From assembly GCA_017431185.1 (NCBI GenBank), contig JAFRLP010000369.1, positions 1 to 23,627 of the forward strand: 23,627 bases of DNA, given 5' to 3'. The notes beneath the pieces are model-generated. The model searched no databases, was not told the DNA's origin, and worked only from the letters and a program-made list of their open reading frames with translations. This DNA comes from Victivallales bacterium. GTDB taxonomy: Bacteria; Verrucomicrobiota; Lentisphaeria; Oligosphaerales; Oligosphaeraceae. Below, piece after piece: positions 1 through 8,151 of this stretch (position 1 is the stretch's first letter; every line of letters starts with the position of its first letter). The translations under genes were made by a program, and so were the position numbers.

Positions 1-1162
1 CCAGCGGATTGGCGCCATCGCCACCTTCACCAGAGGCATTGAACCCAGGAGTGCCAGGTCCGCCAGAGGTTGCAGCGGCGGTTGGACGCGCACCGTTCAG
101 TTTCTCCAATTGGAGGACAAAGTTCACGCCTTCGTTTTCAGGGTCAAATTCCACGCTGTAACGGCGCAGTTTGTCAAACACCTCCGTCAGCGGCTGGTCG
201 CGGAATTTGACTTCAGGAATGATGATGGACTCCATCTTGTTCTGGAGACCTGTGGTCATCTCGGTCTTCTTGATTGCCTTGACGGCAGACTCATTGCCGG
301 GGCCGGCGAGAAGCGGAGTGACGGGTTCCGCCCAAGTCCAGCGAACCTCCGCCATGCGCTCATCCAGGATGGCCTTGAATTTCTCGTCCGCCGCACGGTG
401 CAACTGCTGGGAGATACGGGCCAGATAACGGGTGGCGACGGCATTGTAGGCGTCCCGGAGCAGCACCTGCTCAAACGTGTCACGGGCATCGGCATAGCGT
501 CCATTCTGAAGATAGACGCGGCCACGTTCCAGCATAATGGCGATTTCCATATCGTCATCCGCCTTGTCCTGAATGATGGTATCGACCTTGGTCTGCTCGT
601 GGAATTCAATCTCCTTCTTCTCATGCTGGACATCGTTGATTCGATTGTCGATATGGTCACGCTCCTCCTTGGAAAGCGTGTCAAATGATTTGGCCTTGCT
701 CAAATGCTCCAGGGCATCGTCTATTTTCTCGGCGGTGGTGAGTTCCTTCGCCTCACGGACCAGTTGCTCGCTCCACATCTTATGCAGTTCAATCTGCTTC
801 TTGTTGATCACCTCGCGCAGTTCCTGCGCCTTCTCGGACAAGGGTCCCGTCGCATCCGCACGTTTGAGAGCCTCCTCCAATTTAGCCTGGGCATCCTCGA
901 ATCGGTTGCTGGCATTCTTCAAGTCCTTCAACTCCATCAGACCGCAGCCTTCACCGAAAAGGGCCTGTGCGACTTCAAAGGCCTCCTGGCGGAGCACGTC
1001 TTCCCGTTCACTGATTTCGGTCGCCTTAATCATTGGATCGGCTTTGCCCTCCACGGCCTTTTGAGCCTTGGCCTCAAAACCGGTCAAAAATGAGAAAGCG
1101 GCGCAAAGCACTGCGCAACTGCCCAAGTGCGTCCACTTGGAGCAAAGTTCTTTTTCTCTCAT
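1..1162 (-). CDS. Amuc_1098-like type IV pilus-type secretin (PilQ-like), N-terminal part only
   Basis: The reading frame is open from an ATG at 1162 to the left window edge, giving 387 residues with no stop; the C-terminal secretin pore domain must lie outside. A good Shine-Dalgarno AGGAGA lies at 1169-1174. Residues 1-34 are a signal peptide ending in AKAQ. Residues about 50-190 are helical, charged and TPR/coiled-coil-like, and 205-250 look like a TPR unit (LERGRVYLQNGRYADARDTF). Residues 310-350 (SIIIPEVKFRDQPLTEVFDKL) have the pattern of a secretin N0/STN domain. A Gly/Ala-rich stretch starts near 362. A TPR region, an STN-like domain and then a secretin is the layout of the Amuc_1098 family. 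The gene is last in a five-gene block in Akkermansia order, but a 175-bp gap and a possible promoter precede it. The outer-membrane channel role is inferred, since the pore domain is not visible. Ordinary PilQ is the alternative. Confidence 0.8.
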   Translation of the reverse strand, partial: MREKELCSKWTHLGSCAVLCAAFSFLTGFEAKAQKAVEGKADPMIKATEISEREDVLRQEAFEVAQALFGEGCGLMELKDLKNASNRFEDAQAKLEEALKRADATGPLSEKAQELREVINKKQIELHKMWSEQLVREAKELTTAEKIDDALEHLSKAKSFDTLSKEERDHIDNRINDVQHEKKEIEFHEQTKVDTIIQDKADDDMEIAIMLERGRVYLQNGRYADARDTFEQVLLRDAYNAVATRYLARISQQLHRAADEKFKAILDERMAEVRWTWAEPVTPLLAGPGNESAVKAIKKTEMTTGLQNKMESIIIPEVKFRDQPLTEVFDKLRRYSVEFDPENEGVNFVLQLEKLNGARPTAAATSGGPGTPGFNASGEGGDGANPL

Positions 1163-1260
1163 TGTCTTTCTCCTGCCAAGGCAAGGAAATCTCCTTCCTT
1201 GAGCGTTTGAGGATTCTATCATCTATCTCAATTTCTTAATTTTGCAAAGCGTGTCGGGAT

Positions 1261-1288
1261 AATTTACACTGGAATATGAGAAAAGCAA
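1261..1288 (-). promoter_or_regulatory. Possible sigma70-type promoter for the secretin gene
   Basis: On the minus strand TTGCTT (1288-1283) is followed after 16 bp by TAAATT (1266-1261). Both spacing and hexamers resemble the TTGCAT-16-TATATT promoters elsewhere in this window. It would give a leader of about 90 nt before the ATG at 1162. The rest of the 1163-1337 gap is AT-rich, with a T-rich stretch just after the stop of the upstream gene but no clear terminator hairpin. The call rests on pattern only. Confidence 0.35.
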
Positions 1289-1337
1289 ACCCACAAACCA
1301 AGATAAACATCCCTTTCCGCCGAAAAAAACGAAAAAT

Positions 1338-2600
1338 CTAGCGGCGCGGACGTCCGGGCGGCGGCATTCCGCGGCGCCTCGGGCCGCCAGGGCCAAGGCC
1401 AGAGCCGTCCATCATCTCATCGGGATTTCCGCCGAAGCCCTCATCCTTTCGGGCCTCGAACATGAAATCCTTTTCACGGTTGAAAGGCGGAACATCAATG
1501 ACCGCCGTCTCCTTTCCATCCTGAAGAAGGGCCAATTTCGCGACATTGGTTTTCTCACTGACCTCCTTCAGGCGGTACACTTCAAAGTACTGCGGGGCAT
1601 TCGGCAGTTTTGAGATGCGGAAATCCTCTCCCACGGTACGCCGCTGGACATATCTGGCGGTAAGCACCCGTGCATCCGCCGCACGACGGCTGGCCAGGTA
1701 GAGAATCGCCACAGTGAGATTTTTGTTCTGGACATCCTGTCCCTGGACAAAATGATAGACATCCTTGGCATTCTTTTCGGGGTGCGCGTCAATCCAGGCA
1801 TTGGCGCCGTCAAACCCCGCCCTGGTGATGGTGTATCCACCGACAGTGGAACCCACAGTTGTGGCGGTACGGCGCATTTTGCGCATTTTCGGATTCCAGC
1901 ACATCACGGCGATGTCCCATTTGCTCTGGTCATCCGTGCGATTCCGGTCTATCTCAATGAGTTTGAAGGGGAGGTTTTGACGGAAGACCCGCAGTGTGCG
2001 GCAAAGCATGGCCAGGGGCGGGAAGGACTCGGCGTCACCCGGATCGGTTCCAGCCTGGATTTCCTCAATGTTGAGGAATCCATCGTTGTCATTGTCCTCA
2101 CGGGCATCGTTGGGGTTGCGGAAATTCAGGAACGAATATTTCTGTTCCACAAGGTCGGGAATGCCATCCTCGTCGGTGTCCTGCTCTTCACCGGTGTTTT
2201 TGGCCAGTTCAGGCTGTTCGGCCTTGCAGAACGGGCATTTGTCAGCGCGCAAATCAATCAGTTTGCGGCACTCCTGATTGGTGCAGACAATAAATTGAGC
2301 GGAGGAAAGCAGAGACGCCTTGTCATCCTTCACCTGTTTGGGGTCTTGCGGCAATTCCGGGCCGAGAACGTTCACCACCTTGCGCGTGTCGTTCAGGTAA
2401 ATCTCCAGCCCCAGGCCATCTGACTTGACGGGCTGGACAAGTTCACCTCCCTTGACATCATTGGACGCCTTCTGAACGCCGGCCTGCAAGTCACTCCTGG
2501 TTTTATTGAATGAGGCCGCCACCATCAGCACGCCCAGACAAAGGCAGAGCAGACAAATGGTCAAAACCAGCTTCTCGTAATGTTTATACAGAAAATCCAA
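1338..2600 (-). CDS. Amuc_1099-like pilus-like system membrane protein with zinc ribbon and Ca-binding loops
   Basis: This is a 420-residue protein with a TTG start, supported by a strong AAGGAGG six bases upstream; no better ATG exists. Residues 11-30 form a single membrane span after a short cytoplasmic N-terminus, so the rest is probably periplasmic. Cys106, Cys111, Cys122 and Cys125 form a zinc-ribbon or rubredoxin-knuckle pattern (CTNQEC and CPFC). Two Asp-rich loops follow, DTDEDGIPD (141-149) and DNDNDGFLNIEE (169-180), typical of thrombospondin type 3 or dockerin-like calcium binding. The C-terminus (about 388-420) is Gly, Pro and Arg rich. It starts 11 nt after the Amuc_1100-like gene and precedes the secretin gene, the position of Amuc_1099 in Akkermansia. 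It may link the inner-membrane part to the secretin (PilP-like), but that is inference; family function is not established. Confidence 0.72.
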   Translation of the reverse strand: MDFLYKHYEKLVLTICLLCLCLGVLMVAASFNKTRSDLQAGVQKASNDVKGGELVQPVKSDGLGLEIYLNDTRKVVNVLGPELPQDPKQVKDDKASLLSSAQFIVCTNQECRKLIDLRADKCPFCKAEQPELAKNTGEEQDTDEDGIPDLVEQKYSFLNFRNPNDAREDNDNDGFLNIEEIQAGTDPGDAESFPPLAMLCRTLRVFRQNLPFKLIEIDRNRTDDQSKWDIAVMCWNPKMRKMRRTATTVGSTVGGYTITRAGFDGANAWIDAHPEKNAKDVYHFVQGQDVQNKNLTVAILYLASRRAADARVLTARYVQRRTVGEDFRISKLPNAPQYFEVYRLKEVSEKTNVAKLALLQDGKETAVIDVPPFNREKDFMFEARKDEGFGGNPDEMMDGSGLGPGGPRRRGMPPPGRPRR

Positions 2601-2611
2601 AATGAACCTCC

Positions 2612-3721
2612 TTATTCTTGAGCTGATTTGTCCGTTGCCGCCTTGGCCTGCTCCTCCGCCTGCTTCATCTTCTCCGTCTTCGCGAATTCGATGAAGTCAA
2701 AACGCAGTGACCAGGTGGTGAGTTTCGGTTCAAACAGCAGGAAATCCTGACGTTTGGGTGGGACTTCCACCAGGAAATCCTCCTCTTTCTTCTCCTGGGT
2801 CTGCACTTCGGACGCCGCAGCCGCGGGATTCCTGGCCAATTCCGCCAGTTCGCGACGACGCGCCTCGCGCGCCTCGCGACGGCTCTTGACGGCAGCGCCC
2901 TCCCCCCTGCGTCCCATGCCATTGTCGGAAAGAGACTCAAGGCGGCGCGAAGTCCCGCCGCCAGGCCCCATGCCAGGGTCATCACGCCTTGAGTCCCCCC
3001 CTCCCCGAAGCGCGGGATTAAACTCATCCTCGGCCTTGATGGAGATGTCACGCAGGACAAAGAAGCAGCTGGGGTCCTGCGTCATCAGGTTCGTGAGTTT
3101 CTGGGCGTTTTCAGGGGTGGCGGTTATCGTCAGTTCAATCGGCGTGAAAACGTAGAAGCTGTCCTCCTTGGGCAAGAGACCGTATGGGCGTTTCAAATCG
3201 TCCAACGAATAGACGTCGGCGTCAATGACATGCTGGACAACCTTCTTGATGATGGCCAGGTTATGGAAAATGGGCCCCAAATCGTCCGCACTTGGCAAAA
3301 CAGTGGAGGAAGCCACAGCGTCAAAGGTGAAGGAGGCGACTTTGGCGTCACAGTCAATGTCCTTGTTCTGCAGATTGCTGCGCAGTTCGGCAATCTCCTC
3401 CCGCAAGATGCGCAGGGCGTCAACAGCGGTGGGCGGGACGGTGTATTTCAGTTCAAACCGCTTGGCCAGGGTAGAGCGCAGTTCCTCCAGTTCATTCTCG
3501 GATTTCTGGACATTGGCTTCGGCGACCTCCTTGTTTTCCTCAGTCAACTGCATCCTTTTCTTCTTGACGTTGGAAAGATAGTCCTGCGCCTTCGTCACCT
3601 CGGCCATGCGTTCCTTCAGCGTGTCAACGGCGCCAACAAGCATCATCAGCAGTACAGCGGAGCCAACCACTATGCCGATGACAATGAAGAGGAACCCCCA
3701 GTTCTTTTTCAGGAAATCCAT
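2612..3721 (-). CDS. Amuc_1100-like pilus-like protein (PilO-position membrane protein)
   Basis: This 369-residue protein has one membrane span at about 10-31 (MDFLKKNWGF then a hydrophobic stretch), a coiled coil at about 35-115, and an alpha/beta region at 120-230 (including FYVFTPIELTITATPENAQKLTNL split over the 190-212 area) that fits a PilO-like ferredoxin fold. Residues about 236-310 are a Gly/Arg-rich then Arg/Ala/Glu-rich low-complexity insert. A final beta-rich segment (LTTWSLRFDFIEF) and a charged tail follow. A short TM, coiled coil and two ferredoxin-like regions is the Amuc_1100 family layout, and the gene sits between the PilM-like and Amuc_1099-like genes as in Akkermansia. 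The Akkermansia protein is known as a cell-envelope protein that stimulates host TLR2; nothing in this sequence shows that the homologue does so. The ATG has no obvious Shine-Dalgarno sequence. Confidence 0.72.
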   Translation of the reverse strand: MDFLKKNWGFLFIVIGIVVGSAVLLMMLVGAVDTLKERMAEVTKAQDYLSNVKKKRMQLTEENKEVAEANVQKSENELEELRSTLAKRFELKYTVPPTAVDALRILREEIAELRSNLQNKDIDCDAKVASFTFDAVASSTVLPSADDLGPIFHNLAIIKKVVQHVIDADVYSLDDLKRPYGLLPKEDSFYVFTPIELTITATPENAQKLTNLMTQDPSCFFVLRDISIKAEDEFNPALRGGGDSRRDDPGMGPGGGTSRRLESLSDNGMGRRGEGAAVKSRREAREARRRELAELARNPAAAASEVQTQEKKEEDFLVEVPPKRQDFLLFEPKLTTWSLRFDFIEFAKTEKMKQAEEQAKAATDKSAQE

Positions 3722-3793
3722 TTTGGGCGATGTATTATCAGGTTAAAAGGTATATCGTGACATTCGTGACAACGCAAACACGGAGAGCCAGGT

Positions 3794-5758
3794 TCACTTC
3801 TTGGCGGTGGAGGCGCCGACCTTGAAATACTCCAGGTTGAAGTCGAACTTCACCTGCATCCGGAAAACAGCGTAGTTGCTGAACTTCTCGCTGGCCTTGT
3901 AGAAGGTGATGGCAGTGAGTTTTTCCTCCGAAGAGAACAGAGGACTGGCGCGCAAGGCGGTGAGGAAGGCCTGTTCCGGCGTCGTGGCATTGGCCTCGCG
4001 AATCTTCTGGAGCATCAGTTCATTGGGGGAGAGCTGCGGCGCACCCTCTTTCTGCGGGGGCATCTGCACCTCAAAGGGGAAGGCGATGACGGGACCGAGA
4101 TGCACGGGGATGGCGCTCTCGGTGGGCTGAACGGCGCACCCCTCCAATTCGAGACCGGCGATTTTCACCATGGAGCCGCTGGCAGTCGCCTCGGACGCAC
4201 CGCCTCCAAAGCCGCCGCCGAACATCCTGTCATCCGCGCTGAAGGCAAACATCCCGTCCTCGTCGGCGCCCATGGGGATATCCTTGACCTCGGCCATCTT
4301 CTGGGTCTCGAAAGGCTTGACTTCATTCTCGATGATTTTGAAGGAGGTCAGCCAGAGGCCATCCGGCTTAATGCGGTAGATCTCATTGAGGATGGAGGGC
4401 CACACGGCTGACTGATGGAGGAACGAGGTCACCGTCTTGGCCTGATCGCGCGCCGCATTGGTCTTCGCATTGGCGCTCTCAATGGCGTCCACGTATGGTT
4501 TTGCCTTCCGCACAAAATGCTCGTCGATGTAATGATAGTTCCGGTCATAGCTGTCCGTCCTGGTGACGACCCCGAACCAGACCAATCCCAGCAGCGCCAT
4601 GATGCTCACGCCCGCCAAAGCCAGCCAGGGCTTTTTGCGGTCGAAATCCTGCTGCCTGCGAATGGTGGCGGGAATCAGGGAAAGTTCCACCGGGCACTGG
4701 TCTGCATACCGCAGGCCAATCCCGATGCACTCGCTGAACATGTGACCGACCTCCATCAGGCGCTGACGGTCAACCGAGGGCTGCAGCTGCACACACTGGA
4801 AGGGGTTGAAATACTCCACGGGAATGCCCAGTTTCTCATTGAAGAAGGTATCCGTATAGGTGAAGATGGAGGAACCGCCCGTAATGTACAGTTTGGATGG
4901 CTTGGAGCCTTTCTGCTGGGCGCGATAGACGTTGATGGTACGGGTAATCTCACCATGCAGACGCGCCATGACATTCCGGACGATCTTGGAGACGTTGGCG
5001 GCCGTCTCCGAGTCCGGCTCGGCGTATGCCCCGCCCAGCGCGACAAAGCCATGCTGACGCTTGAGTTCCTCGGCCTCGGGCAGGCTGATGCCGAATTCCT
5101 TGGCAATCTGCTGGGTGATGGAGTAGCCCGCAATGGGAATGGTACGGGCATAGAACCGGTCGCCCTCGCAGAAGACCAGGTTCGTGACCCGTCCGCCAAT
5201 GTTCAGGATGATGTCGCATTCCTCATTCCCCAGTCCGCAGGCGCGCGCCGCATTATAGCAGGCGGCAGGGGCGACGTCAATCAGAATCGGGATGCCGCCC
5301 ACCTGCGAAATGGCGGCCGTGAACTGCTCCACAATGTCATTTTTGATGACCACCGACATGATGTCCGCCGTATTCTCGGTGGAGGACGCAATGAGCTGGT
5401 AGTCCATGATGACCTCATTGGCGGCGAAGGGGATATTCTGCGTTGCGTCAAACTCCGCCATCTGCCGGATCTGCTTCTTGTCATAATTGCCGGTCGGCAG
5501 TCGGGTGAAGCGCATCAGCGAGGATTGGCCGGACATGCAGACCATCGCCCGCCTGGCGGTGAAGCCGCCCTCCGCCAGCATCTGGCGAAGCAGTCCCGCG
5601 ACCACGCCCATGCGGGTTCCCTCGGAGAGTTCCTCCTCGTATTCGCGGTGAGCAAACCGATTCAGGAATATTTCACCCTTGGAACCATACGCAAACTCAC
5701 AGAGTTTGATGGAGGTTGCACCGATGTCGATGGCGAGTACAAGTTCTTCTTTGGCCAT
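3794..5758 (-). CDS. pilM: PilM-PilN fusion protein (Amuc_1101-like actin-fold ATPase with periplasmic domain)
   Basis: This protein has 654 residues, about twice the length of an ordinary PilM. Residues 1-365 are an actin/FtsA-fold domain: LAIDIGATSIKL (8-19) is the first phosphate loop, DVAPAACYNA (161-170) the hinge region, NIGGRVTNLVF (186-196) the second phosphate loop, PEAEELKRQHG (227-237) the helical PilM signature, and LYITGGSSI (290-298) the adenosine motif. A membrane span follows at about 377-398. Residues 405-654 are periplasmic and PilN-like: a helix at 405-445, then WPSILNEIYRIKPDGLWLTS (453-472). A Gly-rich loop (about 498-528, with FGGGFGGG) interrupts this part. In type IV pili PilM binds the PilN N-terminal tail in the cytoplasm; here one chain carries both. 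The start has AGGA six bases upstream. It is second in the operon, 75 nt after the Amuc_1102-like gene. Confidence 0.88.
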   Translation of the reverse strand: MAKEELVLAIDIGATSIKLCEFAYGSKGEIFLNRFAHREYEEELSEGTRMGVVAGLLRQMLAEGGFTARRAMVCMSGQSSLMRFTRLPTGNYDKKQIRQMAEFDATQNIPFAANEVIMDYQLIASSTENTADIMSVVIKNDIVEQFTAAISQVGGIPILIDVAPAACYNAARACGLGNEECDIILNIGGRVTNLVFCEGDRFYARTIPIAGYSITQQIAKEFGISLPEAEELKRQHGFVALGGAYAEPDSETAANVSKIVRNVMARLHGEITRTINVYRAQQKGSKPSKLYITGGSSIFTYTDTFFNEKLGIPVEYFNPFQCVQLQPSVDRQRLMEVGHMFSECIGIGLRYADQCPVELSLIPATIRRQQDFDRKKPWLALAGVSIMALLGLVWFGVVTRTDSYDRNYHYIDEHFVRKAKPYVDAIESANAKTNAARDQAKTVTSFLHQSAVWPSILNEIYRIKPDGLWLTSFKIIENEVKPFETQKMAEVKDIPMGADEDGMFAFSADDRMFGGGFGGGASEATASGSMVKIAGLELEGCAVQPTESAIPVHLGPVIAFPFEVQMPPQKEGAPQLSPNELMLQKIREANATTPEQAFLTALRASPLFSSEEKLTAITFYKASEKFSNYAVFRMQVKFDFNLEYFKVGASTAKK

Positions 5759-5833
5759 TATGTTCCTCGCAGGGAAAATGAATGCAGATGGTATCAGGAG
5801 TGTTTAAGAATCCCCCAGTCTCAGACCATACGC

Positions 5834-6430
5834 CTAATCCTCGATGGTGATTTTCTCGTCCTCGTAGTAGTCGCAGTCCACAGGGGCGAACGGGGTGAGG
5901 CTTTTCGGCAGCAAGGCGTTCTCCATCTTTCTCATCTGGTCAGTCAGTTTCTGCCAGCCAGAGGGAATGCCATTGGCGCGCTTGTCCTGGCTGGCCACAC
6001 GCTGTCCCTTGACGTATGCTTCCACGTACACGGAAATCTTGGAGGCGTCGCACTTGCCGGACTTCATGTACCGTTCAAAGAACCGGGGGCGGATATAGAC
6101 GCTGGCGTAGTGGTTTCCCTGCTTGACGTACTCGTAGGTGACATTGCGGAACAGCCCCAGGGGGCGCTTCGAGTTGTCCGCGCTGACCAGCACCAGCCAG
6201 CGGAGTTCCACCTCGTCCAGCCAATCCTCGGATGTGGCGAACTTCACCTCCACACGACACCATTTGCTCTTGGAGCCCTTGCCGCCCTTGTCGGCCGCCC
6301 CGCCATAGTCAGGGGTCTTCACGTCGTGGATCTTGAAGTCGTCGATTTTGACGACGGAGCGTTTCTGGGCAAAGGCGGACTCCGCCCAGCAGAGCAGGCA
6401 GGCCAGCACGGCGATATAGGTGATTTTCAT
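5834..6430 (-). CDS. Amuc_1102-like secreted protein of the pilus-like locus
   Basis: This 198-residue protein has a clear signal peptide (MKITYIAVLACLLCWAESAFA, cleavage near 21-22) and no other membrane span, so it is periplasmic or surface exposed. The mature part is beta-rich with regular aromatic and charged strands (WCRVEVKFAT, ELRWLVLVSA, YASVYIRPRFFERY, ISVYVEAYVKGQRV) and two Cys residues after the signal peptide that could pair. The acidic tail ends in EDEKITIED. It is the first gene after the promoter at 6496-6524. Assignment rests mainly on size, signal peptide, fold character and gene order next to the PilM fusion. The alternative is an unrelated secreted protein at the same position. 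Biochemical function is unknown. Confidence 0.65.
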   Translation of the reverse strand: MKITYIAVLACLLCWAESAFAQKRSVVKIDDFKIHDVKTPDYGGAADKGGKGSKSKWCRVEVKFATSEDWLDEVELRWLVLVSADNSKRPLGLFRNVTYEYVKQGNHYASVYIRPRFFERYMKSGKCDASKISVYVEAYVKGQRVASQDKRANGIPSGWQKLTDQMRKMENALLPKSLTPFAPVDCDYYEDEKITIED

Positions 6431-6495
6431 CTGTCAGCCTCAAAAAGAAGACGTTTTCATGACCAGTCCACAAGACAAGACAACAGTAAAGGCAT

Positions 6496-6524
6496 ACCAT
6501 ATTCCCGACTTGTCACTATTTCAA
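6496..6524 (-). promoter_or_regulatory. Sigma70-type promoter of the pilus-like operon
   Basis: On the minus strand TTGAAA (6524-6519), 17 bp and TATGGT (6501-6496) lie about 65 bp upstream of the first gene of the operon. Spacing is ideal and the hexamers are close to consensus. The same -35 and spacing occur before the UPF0210 gene (18799-18771). The surrounding 6431-6632 gap holds no gene that can be supported. Confidence 0.55.
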
Positions 6525-6533
6525 GCGGACAAG
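6509..6533. promoter_or_regulatory. Inverted repeat over the -35 box, possible operator
   Basis: CTTGTC at 6509-6514 and GACAAG at 6528-6533 are a perfect 6-bp inverted repeat with a 13-bp centre that contains the -35 box of the pilus-like operon promoter. A further GACAAG copy is at 6474-6479, inside the transcribed leader. The position would suit a repressor or activator site. Short repeats of this size occur by chance, so the call is weak. Confidence 0.25.
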
Positions 6534-6581
6534 AAGATTTTTTTTGGGAAAAAGACATTTTTTTGCGTTTGTCATGGTTGT

Positions 6582-6626
6582 CATCCCCCTGACGGAAGGC
6601 CGGAGCGCGCCCGCCAAGGGGGGATG
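6582..6626 (-). terminator. Stem-loop downstream of guaB
   Basis: Arms CATCCCCC (6582-6589) and GGGGGATG (6619-6626) pair perfectly over 8 bp around a GC-rich 29-nt loop, starting seven bases past the guaB stop. There is no T-run directly after it on the minus strand, so it is not a canonical Rho-independent terminator. It may stabilise the 3' end or end transcription before the pilus-like operon promoter. Confidence 0.35.
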
Positions 6627-6632
6627 CTGCCA

Positions 6633-8129
6633 TCAGGTCGCGCTGTAGTTCGGGGCATCCTTGGAGAGGATGATGTTATGGGGATGGGCCTCCTGCAATC
6701 CGGCGGAGGAGATGCGCCAGAAGCGCGCATTCTGCTGCAATTCGCGGATGTTGTGCGCACCGCAGTACCCCAGGGCAAACCGCAGTCCGCCCGTGTACTG
6801 GTTCAGGACATCGGCCAGCGCACCGCGATAGGGAATCATTCCCTCAATGCCCTGGGGCACCAGTTTGGCGGTCACCGTATCGGCGGCGACCCCGTAGCGT
6901 TCGCGGGAGCCCTTGCCCTTCTTCATCGCGTCAAGGCTGCCCATGCCGCGATACACCACGTATGTGCGCCCCTGATGGAGCAGACGCTCACCAGGGCTTT
7001 CCTCCGTGCCAGCCAAGGCGGACCCCATCATCACGCAGGAGGCCCCCACCGCCAGCGCCTTGGCCACATCACCGGAGTGGACGATTCCGCCGTCCGCGAT
7101 AATGGGGATTTGGTCGCCGACGGCCTTGGCCGCCTGATAGACGGCGGTGAGTTGCGGAATGCCCACGCCCGCCACCACCCGCGTGGTGCAGATGGAGCCT
7201 GGGCCGATGCCGACCTTCACCCCGTCCGCCCCTGCCTCCAGCAACGCCTTGGCACCTTCGTAGGTGCAGACGTTTCCGGCGACGACATCGACCTGGGGGA
7301 AACGCCTCTTGAGTTCGCGCAGCGTCTCGATGACCCCTTTGGTATGGCCGTGGGCGGTGTCCAGGACAAGGGCGTCCACCTCGGCGTTGACGAGAGCCTC
7401 GATGCGTTCCCAGTCATACGGCCCGACGGCGGCGGCGACGCGGAGGCGATGCTTGGGGTCGCGGTTGAAGTCAGGCTCCATATTGTCGATGAGGGTGCGC
7501 ACATCGTGGTAGCTGTAGAGCCCGCAGAGGTTGCCGTCCTGATCGACAATGGGGAGTTTTCCCACCTTGTTCTTGCGCATGATGGCGTAAGCCTGCTCCA
7601 TCCCCGTATCGGCTGGCGCGGTAAGGGGGCTTTTGGTCATGGCCTCCTCGACCTTCAGGTCGCCGCTGGCCAGATACTTGAAATCACGCGAGGTGAGAAT
7701 GCCGACCAGATGCCCCTGCTCATCAAGAATGGGGAAACCGTTGAAATTGTATTTTTTCTCCTCCTTGATGCGAATGATGTCGGAGACCTTCATGCCAGTG
7801 CGGAAAGTGACGGGCTTCCGAATCAGTCCGTGCAGATACTGCTTGACGCGGGACACCTGGTCGGCCTGCACCTGGGGAAGCAGGTTCTTGTGAATGACCC
7901 CGATGCCGCCGAGTTTGGCCATGCCAATGGCCATGCTCTCCTCCGTCACAGTGTCCATCGCCGCGCTGATGAAGGGAGCGTTCAAGGTGATGTTTCGGGA
8001 GAAGCGGGTATTGATTTGCGTATCTCCAGGCAGGAAATCCGCATAGACGGTTTCCATTGAGACATCATTGAAGGTCAAGGCGGTATGGCCCTGCTCCTTC
8101 ATAAACTCATCGATTTGCTGATTGACCAT
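6633..8129 (-). CDS. guaB: Inosine-5'-monophosphate dehydrogenase
   Basis: GuaB oxidises IMP to XMP with NAD+, the first committed step of GMP synthesis, in the cytoplasm. At 498 residues it has the normal family length. The TIM-barrel is split by two CBS domains (about 107-160 and 168-220), which in the family bind purine nucleotides and control activity. The catalytic loop [11 protein letters not shown] (308-317 area) contains the nucleophile Cys314. The IMP-binding stretch IIADGGI (343-349), VVYRGMGS (391-398) and the mobile flap [13 protein letters not shown] (424-436) are intact. The ATG at 8129 has AGGAG upstream. It follows khpB by 100 bp that hold three inverted repeats and no obvious -10/-35 pair, so it may be read from the upstream cluster or controlled through those repeats. 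Confidence 0.98.
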   Translation of the reverse strand: MVNQQIDEFMKEQGHTALTFNDVSMETVYADFLPGDTQINTRFSRNITLNAPFISAAMDTVTEESMAIGMAKLGGIGVIHKNLLPQVQADQVSRVKQYLHGLIRKPVTFRTGMKVSDIIRIKEEKKYNFNGFPILDEQGHLVGILTSRDFKYLASGDLKVEEAMTKSPLTAPADTGMEQAYAIMRKNKVGKLPIVDQDGNLCGLYSYHDVRTLIDNMEPDFNRDPKHRLRVAAAVGPYDWERIEALVNAEVDALVLDTAHGHTKGVIETLRELKRRFPQVDVVAGNVCTYEGAKALLEAGADGVKVGIGPGSICTTRVVAGVGIPQLTAVYQAAKAVGDQIPIIADGGIVHSGDVAKALAVGASCVMMGSALAGTEESPGERLLHQGRTYVVYRGMGSLDAMKKGKGSRERYGVAADTVTAKLVPQGIEGMIPYRGALADVLNQYTGGLRFALGYCGAHNIRELQQNARFWRISSAGLQEAHPHNIILSKDAPNYSAT

Positions 8130-8151
8130 AGTTGCTCTCCTGATTCAAATC

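Noticed and set aside
6440..6460. Six-codon leader peptide (MKTSSF) before the Amuc_1102-like gene
   Set aside because: It is too short, with no Shine-Dalgarno sequence and no attenuator structure, so chance is the simplest explanation.
4415..6592. 725-residue open frame on the plus strand
   Set aside because: It lies antisense to the PilM-PilN fusion and the Amuc_1102-like gene, whose proteins are recognisable. Long antisense frames are expected from GC-rich codon bias, and its sequence shows no family motif.
6420..8060. 546-residue open frame on the plus strand
   Set aside because: It is antisense to guaB, which has all catalytic motifs. It shows no recognisable domain.
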